DNA of 10,468 bases, from positions 1 to 10,468 of the forward strand of contig CANKHS010000033.1 of NCBI GenBank assembly GCA_947481755.1, in the 5' to 3' direction. This document shows, in pieces, positions 6,975 to 10,468 of this stretch (its first letter is position 1; each line of letters opens with the position of its first letter). The notes beneath the pieces were generated by a model that was given only the letters and a program-made list of their open reading frames with translations, did no database searches and was not told the DNA's origin. A program made the translations under genes and the position numbers. This stretch comes from Actinomycetota bacterium. Its GTDB lineage: Bacteria > Actinomycetota > Thermoleophilia > Gaiellales > F1-60-MAGs149.

Positions 6975-6980
6975 AGTCTA
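6975..6980 (-). promoter_or_regulatory. candidate -10 box of the nine-gene operon
   Basis: TAGACT on the minus strand fits the TANNNT -10 pattern of high-GC Gram-positives. A start site about 7 bases on would leave a leader of roughly 40 bases holding the GGAG and ATT start of the MBL-fold gene. No convincing -35 is visible upstream, where the CGGCGC dyad lies. Confidence 0.4.
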
Positions 6981-6981
6981 C

Positions 6982-6996
6982 CGGCGCGGTGCGCCG
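6982..6996. repeat. perfect 15-base dyad between divergent genes
   Basis: CGGCGC and GCGCCG are exact inverted repeats separated by GGT. The dyad lies one base from the TAGACT box of the leftward operon, on its upstream side, and 27 bases before the sigma factor ATG. It could be an operator, or a hairpin in the sigma factor leader. It may also be chance in GC-rich DNA. Confidence 0.4.
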
Positions 6997-7023
6997 AAAC
7001 CGTCGAAAGGGTCAGCGGATCAC

Positions 7024-8103
7024 ATGATCGTTGAGCAGCCGAATGAAGTTCAAGAGCTCCCCGAGTTCCAGCGCCTGATCGAAGTTGGCAATGAGCGCGG
7101 CACACTGTTGTTCGCAGAAATCGTCGAGCAACTGGCCGAGCATGTCGAGCTCGACGAGGCTGATGTGATCCTTGAGATCCGTCGCCTGATCGAGGCCGAA
7201 GGCATCGAGATCATCGACGACAACGATCGCCCAGCTGAGCCCACGGCCCTCGAGCGCCGGCTCGCCTACGAAGGCACCACCGATTCCCTGCAGTTGTTTC
7301 TCCACGAGGTTGGTCGCTATCCCCTGCTGACGAAGGCCGACGAGATTCGTCTCGCCAAGCGCGTCGAAAAGGGCGACATGCAGGCCAAACAGCAGATGGT
7401 CGAGTCGAACCTGCGCCTCGTTGTCTCGATTGCGAAGAACTACCGCGGTCAGGGTCTTGGCTTCCTCGATCTGATCCAGGAAGGCATCCTCGGTCTGATC
7501 CGTGCCGTCGAGAAGTTCGACTGGCGTCGCGACCTCAAGTTCTCGACCTACGCCACCTGGTGGATTCGTCAGGCTGTTGCGCGCGCTCTGGCCGACAAGA
7601 GCCGCACGATTCGCCTTCCTGTCCACGTCGTTGAGCGCCTGCAGAAGATCAATCGCGCGGAGCGCACCTTGATGTTGCGCCTCGGCCGCGAGCCCTCGAA
7701 CGAGGAGATCGCCGAAGAGGCCAAGTTGCCGCTGTACCAGGTACTTGACGTGCGGAAGGCTGCTCGTTCGCCGATCTCGCTCGAAGAGCCCGTCGGCGAT
7801 GAGGGTGAGTCCTCGTTCTCGGATTTCCTTGCCGACTCCGAGGCTATCGACCCGATGGATGCTGTTTCCGACCAGCTGCGTCATGAGGCTCTGCAGGAAG
7901 GCCTCAGCGCCCTCCCCGAGCGGCATCGTCGCGTCCTCGAGTTGCGCTACGGACTAGACGGTCTGGACCCACGCACGCTCGACGAGATTGGTCGCGAGTT
8001 CGGTCTAACCCGCGAGCGCATTCGACAGATCGAAGTCGAGGCGCTGCGTGAGTTGGCAGCAATTCGCGAGATCCAGGGTCTCCGCGCAATCCCGGGAGTC
8101 TAG
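7024..8103 (+). CDS. rpoD: RNA polymerase primary-type sigma-70 factor
   Basis: The 359-residue product has the domain order of a primary sigma factor. A region 1.1-like helical segment (about 10-65) is followed by region 1.2 (TDSLQLFLHEVGRYPLLT at 86-103) and region 2 at 125-198, with NLRLVVSIAKNYRGQGLGFL and the promoter-melting segment KFDWRRDLKFSTYATWWIRQ. Region 3 covers about 205-280. Region 4 covers 285-350, with the -35-binding helix-turn-helix TLDEIGREFGLTRERIRQIE at 318-337. The region 1.1 segment argues for a housekeeping (SigA/RpoD) role rather than an alternative group. The C-terminal tail (AAIREIQGLRAIPGV) differs from the usual RKLRHPSRSxxLRDFL. The RBS is AAAGGG 12 bases before the ATG, a somewhat long spacing. 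The gene is divergent from the nine-gene operon; no clear promoter was found. Confidence 0.93.
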   Translation: MIVEQPNEVQELPEFQRLIEVGNERGTLLFAEIVEQLAEHVELDEADVILEIRRLIEAEGIEIIDDNDRPAEPTALERRLAYEGTTDSLQLFLHEVGRYPLLTKADEIRLAKRVEKGDMQAKQQMVESNLRLVVSIAKNYRGQGLGFLDLIQEGILGLIRAVEKFDWRRDLKFSTYATWWIRQAVARALADKSRTIRLPVHVVERLQKINRAERTLMLRLGREPSNEEIAEEAKLPLYQVLDVRKAARSPISLEEPVGDEGESSFSDFLADSEAIDPMDAVSDQLRHEALQEGLSALPERHRRVLELRYGLDGLDPRTLDEIGREFGLTRERIRQIEVEALRELAAIREIQGLRAIPGV

Positions 8104-8127
8104 GGAACGCAGGGGTTCGACCCACAA

Positions 8128-8201
8128 CGGGACGTGGCGCAGCCTGGTAGCGCACTCGCTTTGGGAGCGAGGGGTCGTCAGTTCGAATCTGACCGTCCCG
8201 A
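8128..8201 (+). tRNA. tRNA-Pro (anticodon UGG)
   Basis: A complete 74-base cloverleaf can be drawn. The acceptor is CGGGACG paired with CGTCCCG, and the D stem is GCGC/GCGC around AGCCTGGTA. The anticodon stem is CTCGC/GCGAG with loop TTTGGGA (anticodon TGG at 8162-8164). A 5-base variable loop follows, and the T arm is GTCAG/CTGAC with TTCGAAT. All stems are perfect, the discriminator base is A, and CCA is not encoded. It lies 24 bases after the sigma factor stop and 16 bases before the globin ATG, with no terminator on either side, so it may be processed out of a longer mRNA. Confidence 0.97.
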
Positions 8202-8217
8202 TTTGGTGGGTATCTAA

Positions 8218-8616
8218 ATGAGTAGCCTGTACGAACTCGCCGGTGGTGCACCGGCAATGGAGCGTTTGACGACGCGGTTCTACGAATTGCTCTTCGCGGA
8301 TCCGTTGTTGACGCCGCTCTTCCGCGATCAGGGCGAGGAACACGCCGAGCGCCTCGCTCTGTGGATGACCGAACTGCTTGGTGGGCCTCCGTTGCACACC
8401 AAGGAGCGCGGCGGCTTTGCCGTCATGCGAGGTGCACACAACGGACTCAAGATTTCGGAAGAGCAGCGCGCTGCGTGGGCCGCGCACATGCGACAGGCAG
8501 CCGAAGATTGCGAGCTCCCGCTCGAGTTCCAGCAGCGCTTCATGCCGTTCATCGAGGGTGGCAGCACGTTCGCACAGCGCATTTCGTGGCCGGTCGATCA
8601 GCGCTGGGCGCGGTAG
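8218..8616 (+). CDS. truncated haemoglobin (group II-like)
   Basis: This is a small haem protein of the 2-over-2 globin fold; family members bind oxygen or detoxify NO and peroxide in the cytoplasm. The 132-residue product shows LYELAGG at 4-10, the B helix with FYELLFADPLLTPLFR at 21-36, LLGGPPLHTKERGG at 53-66, proximal histidine 74 in MRGAHNGLKI, and Trp87 in RAAWAAHM at the G8 position typical of group II. Tyr22 fits position B10. The start is ATG 16 bases after the tRNA, with GGTGG 8 bases upstream as a modest RBS. The short gap to the tRNA leaves little room for its own promoter, so expression probably depends on transcription through the tRNA. Confidence 0.92.
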   Translation: MSSLYELAGGAPAMERLTTRFYELLFADPLLTPLFRDQGEEHAERLALWMTELLGGPPLHTKERGGFAVMRGAHNGLKISEEQRAAWAAHMRQAAEDCELPLEFQQRFMPFIEGGSTFAQRISWPVDQRWAR

Positions 8617-8686
8617 TCCTCCCGACAACGAGCTCCAGACCGTGACGCAGCAGGTCCGTCTCGACCGGATCGTGCACTCCGCCTAG

Positions 8687-8716
8687 GTAGGGACTACTGT
8701 TTTGGGTACGAGGAGG
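8687..8716 (+). promoter_or_regulatory. candidate promoter and strong RBS of the S33 peptidase gene
   Basis: TACTGT at 8695-8700 fits TANNNT, and AGGAGG at 8711-8716 lies 7 bases before the ATG. The inverted repeat GTAG-GGA-CTAC (8687-8697) overlaps the -10 box and could be an operator half-site pair. No -35 was recognised. The 107-base gap after the globin gene holds nothing else I can name. Confidence 0.4.
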
Positions 8717-8723
8717 AATCACT

Positions 8724-9587
8724 ATGCGTACCGAGGGTTATCTCGAGCTTCCCAACGGCAAGGTCTGGTGGCGTCGTGAAGGCGAAGGCGACGCGTTGCC
8801 AATGCTGCTTCTTCACGGTGGTCCCGGTGCCGCGTCGTATTATCTGGAGCCGTTTGCCGAACGCCTTGCCGAACATCGCCCCGTGATCATCTTTGATCAG
8901 CTTGGCTGCGGCCGCTCAGATCAGCCCGATGATCCGAAGCTCTGGACGCTCGATCGCGCCTGCCAGGAGGTCGATGACGTTCGTGCTGCTCTCGGTCTCG
9001 AGCACTGTCACGTGTTGGGGCAGTCGTGGGGTGGCTGGCTCGCCATCGAATATCTGTGTCGGGGAACGACGGGCATCGAGCAGGTCGTGCTCGCATCGAC
9101 GTCCGCCAGCATGCGGCAGTTTGGTGAGGAATCCCTGCGTCTTATCCACGCCCTCCCCCCTGCTACCTGCGCGACGATTTTGGAACTCAGCGAGGCACGG
9201 CAATACGACGACCCCGCGTTCGTTGCCGCGTCGATGGAGTTCTATCGCCGCCATGTCTGTCGCCTCGATCCGTGGCCCGAGGCGATGGTGTTGACTGCCG
9301 ACGAGCTCGATGGCAACCAGGTCTACCTGACCATGAACGGGCCCAACGAGTTCACCCTCGTCGGCACGTTGAGGGACTGGGATCGCGAGGCCGACCTGGC
9401 GCTGATCACCCAGCCAACGCTGATCACCTGTGGTCGCTACGACGAGATCACGCCCGCCTGCTCCGAGACGATTCTCGCGGGCATTCCCAACGGGCAGATG
9501 GTCGTGTTCGAGGAGAGCGCGCACTGTGCGCATCTCGAAGAGACTGCGCTCTATACCGCAACTGTCGAGGAGTTCCTCGCGGTGTAG
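8724..9587 (+). CDS. proline iminopeptidase-like alpha/beta hydrolase (S33)
   Basis: This alpha/beta-hydrolase-fold protein belongs to the proline iminopeptidase group (peptidase S33), which removes N-terminal residues, often proline, from peptides. The 287-residue product carries the oxyanion motif HGGPG at 31-35, DQLGCGRSD at 58-66, the nucleophile elbow GQSWGG with Ser101, and the cap-region signature EFYRRHVCRLDPWPE. Asp240 (GRYDEIT) and His267 (SAHCAHLEE) complete the triad. The two Glu-containing segments near the cap (ELSEARQYDD, DELDGNQVY) are as expected for recognising a free amino terminus. No signal peptide is present, so it is cytoplasmic. The start is fixed by AGGAGG 7 bases upstream. 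Its last 37 bases overlap the convergent membrane-protein gene. Related amidases or esterases cannot be excluded. Confidence 0.92.
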   Translation: MRTEGYLELPNGKVWWRREGEGDALPMLLLHGGPGAASYYLEPFAERLAEHRPVIIFDQLGCGRSDQPDDPKLWTLDRACQEVDDVRAALGLEHCHVLGQSWGGWLAIEYLCRGTTGIEQVVLASTSASMRQFGEESLRLIHALPPATCATILELSEARQYDDPAFVAASMEFYRRHVCRLDPWPEAMVLTADELDGNQVYLTMNGPNEFTLVGTLRDWDREADLALITQPTLITCGRYDEITPACSETILAGIPNGQMVVFEESAHCAHLEETALYTATVEEFLAV

Positions 9588-10243
9588 CCGGCGCGATTCG
9601 ACCACTCCATCCCCGCGCCCAATACAATCAGGCCGATCATCTGGCCAACATAGAGTGCCTCGGCGCCACCGAGCCGTGTCAGGGTACCGGCGAGCGCGAT
9701 CACGATCACGCCGGCCAGGAGCGCCACGTTTGGGCCCACACGGCGTCGGCGAACAATTGACACCAGTGCGCCAGCGATGAGCAGGACGGTGCCGACGCTA
9801 TTCATCGCGATGGCCCAGATCGCTGCGTGCCCGGCGATTGCGTTGTTCGGCGGAGCCTTAAGGCCACTGACGCTCTCGATCAGACCGAGGTCTACCGGGG
9901 CAATCAGAACGGTCACAGTGGCGCCAACTGCCGCTGTGAGGGCCATGCCAAAGACGATCAGCGCGATCGTGCGGGGCAGCGCCAAGAAGGCCGACCCAGC
10001 GCCAAGGATTGCGACACACAGGCAGGCGCCCGTCAGATAGTAGATGCGGAACGAGATTGGTCCCCATCCATCCGCAATGCCGTACGCCGAGGCTGCGCTC
10101 GCCGCCGCGAAGAGCAGCAGCCCAAGCGCCCAGAGCGGCTTGGCCGGGCTGAAGGCGCGGGCGGCACTCCCGGCCATTCGCGCCGCCAGCGCAGCGGCAA
10201 CCAGCGCCGTGATCAGCGGGAGGATGGCGGAGTTCTCGAGCAT
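9551..10243 (-). CDS. seven-helix membrane protein, unknown function
   Basis: I recognise no characterised family. The 230-residue product has seven predicted hydrophobic helices (about 6-24, 36-54, 66-88, 92-114, 138-163, 173-190, 198-214), with arginines RRRR at about 165-168 between helices 5 and 6. A conserved-looking FRIYYLTGACL precedes helix 3, and GLKAPPNNAIAGH precedes helix 5. The ATG at 10243 is preferred to the much longer upstream reading because the first helix begins right after it, and the extension is low-complexity, arginine-rich and antisense to a transporter gene. A TANNNT box 7 bases upstream and no clear RBS suggest a leaderless mRNA. The 3' end overlaps the peptidase gene by 37 bases. 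Confidence 0.82.
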   Translation of the reverse strand: MLENSAILPLITALVAAALAARMAGSAARAFSPAKPLWALGLLLFAAASAASAYGIADGWGPISFRIYYLTGACLCVAILGAGSAFLALPRTIALIVFGMALTAAVGATVTVLIAPVDLGLIESVSGLKAPPNNAIAGHAAIWAIAMNSVGTVLLIAGALVSIVRRRRVGPNVALLAGVIVIALAGTLTRLGGAEALYVGQMIGLIVLGAGMEWSNRAGYTARNSSTVAV

Positions 10244-10249
10244 TGCCCG

Positions 10250-10256
10250 TAGGCTA
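10250..10256. promoter_or_regulatory. candidate bidirectional leaderless promoter
   Basis: TAGGCTA reads as TAGGCT on the plus strand and TAGCCT on the minus strand, both TANNNT. Each box ends exactly 7 bases before a start codon: ATG at 10263 to the right and ATG at 10243 to the left. Transcription would then start at or near each start codon. Neither gene has a clear Shine-Dalgarno sequence. -35 elements are weak or absent. Confidence 0.5.
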
Positions 10257-10262
10257 CCGGCG

Positions 10263-10468
10263 ATGCACGCTTCGCGAACGCTCTCCGGCACGTTACTCGT
10301 CGCCGGTGCGGCGACTCTGTGGGGCATCAGTGGCACGGCTGCACGTGTCGTAATGGATGCTGGCCTTCCGCCAGAGCGATTTGCGGAGGCGCGGCTGACT
10401 CTAGCGTCCCTGATGTTGCTCGCCTGGGTGGTTGTGCGGAGACGGAACGAACTGCGGCTCACGCGTCG
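10263..10468 (+). CDS. EamA/DMT-type transporter, 5' part
   Basis: The reading frame is open from ATG at 10263 to the window edge (68 complete codons), so the gene is cut off. The visible N-terminus has one membrane helix with the family-typical LLVAGAATLWGISGTAARVV at residues 11-30. A loop GLPPERFAEARL and the start of a second helix (TLASLMLLAWVVV) followed by RRRNE come next. Drug/metabolite transporters of this type have ten helices and export amino acids, metabolites or drugs; the substrate cannot be told from this part. No RBS is visible, and TAGGCT lies 7 bases upstream, so it is probably leaderless. It diverges from the seven-helix membrane protein. Confidence 0.85.
   Translation, partial: MHASRTLSGTLLVAGAATLWGISGTAARVVMDAGLPPERFAEARLTLASLMLLAWVVVRRRNELRLTR

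Noticed and set aside
6926..7105. Start of the MBL-fold protein at 7105
   Set aside because: This would add 60 residues without domain character, overlapping the sigma factor coding region and the probable promoter; homologues begin close to the LGPxxTNCY strand.
7012..7926. Minus-strand 304-residue open frame opposite the sigma factor gene
   Set aside because: It is antisense to a clear sigma-70 gene and shows no family motifs; GC-rich codon use keeps the opposite frame open.
8113..8123. GGGTTCGACCC before the tRNA, resembling a T-arm or a small terminator
   Set aside because: The stem has only four pairs with a three-base loop and no T-run, and no other tRNA parts surround it, so neither a tRNA remnant nor a terminator is supported.
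7904..8257. Minus-strand reading frame across the tRNA containing RDGQIRTDDPSLPKRVRYQ
   Set aside because: This is the well-known false protein produced by reading a tRNA gene in antisense; the plus strand holds a perfect tRNA-Pro.
8916..9605. Minus-strand 229-residue open frame opposite the peptidase
   Set aside because: It is antisense to an intact S33 peptidase with a full catalytic triad and has no recognisable domains.
10244..10462. N-terminal extension of the seven-helix membrane protein to 10462
   Set aside because: The extension is arginine- and serine-rich without domains and lies antisense to the EamA-type transporter start; the ATG at 10243 directly precedes the first helix.

Overview
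The window is GC-rich, tightly packed bacterial chromosome with no mobile elements, CRISPR arrays or phage genes. Several traits suggest a high-GC Gram-positive, probably an actinomycetote and possibly class Thermoleophilia: the sigma factor type, a group II-like truncated globin, a tRNA without encoded CCA, and TANNNT -10 boxes placed directly before leaderless starts. This assignment is inferred from gene style and was not computed.

Left part (47-6925, minus strand). Nine genes run head to tail, with neighbours overlapping by 1 to 14 bases, and look like one operon. In transcription order they are an MBL-fold hydrolase of glyoxalase II type, hisS, aspS, rph (RNase PH), rdgB (non-canonical NTP pyrophosphatase), a six-helix membrane protein that looks like a cation diffusion facilitator without its metal ligands, a Roadblock/LC7-type protein, a 67-residue single-helix membrane protein, and pyrE. 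The theme is translation, RNA maturation and nucleotide hygiene, with an uncharacterised three-gene membrane/Roadblock block before pyrE. The AspRS carries the histidine associated with non-discriminating enzymes, which would imply tRNA-dependent amidation to make Asn-tRNA. The first gene of the operon has no ATG, GTG or TTG near its expected N-terminus and seems to start at ATT behind a good GGAG.

Middle (6926-8616). A short divergent region holds a -10-like box for the operon and a 15-base perfect dyad. The primary-type sigma factor gene (rpoD/sigA-like) reads rightward. It is followed after 24 bases by tRNA-Pro(UGG) and then, 16 bases after the tRNA, by a truncated haemoglobin. No terminator is visible between them, so a sigma factor/tRNA/globin transcript is plausible.

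Right part (8617-10468). A proline iminopeptidase-like alpha/beta hydrolase has its own strong RBS. Its 3' end overlaps the end of a convergent gene for a seven-helix membrane protein of unknown function. That gene starts 19 bases from a divergent EamA/DMT-type transporter gene cut by the window edge. In this gap the symmetric heptamer TAGGCTA gives a TANNNT box 7 bases before both start codons, a candidate two-way leaderless promoter. No gap between genes exceeds about 110 bases.
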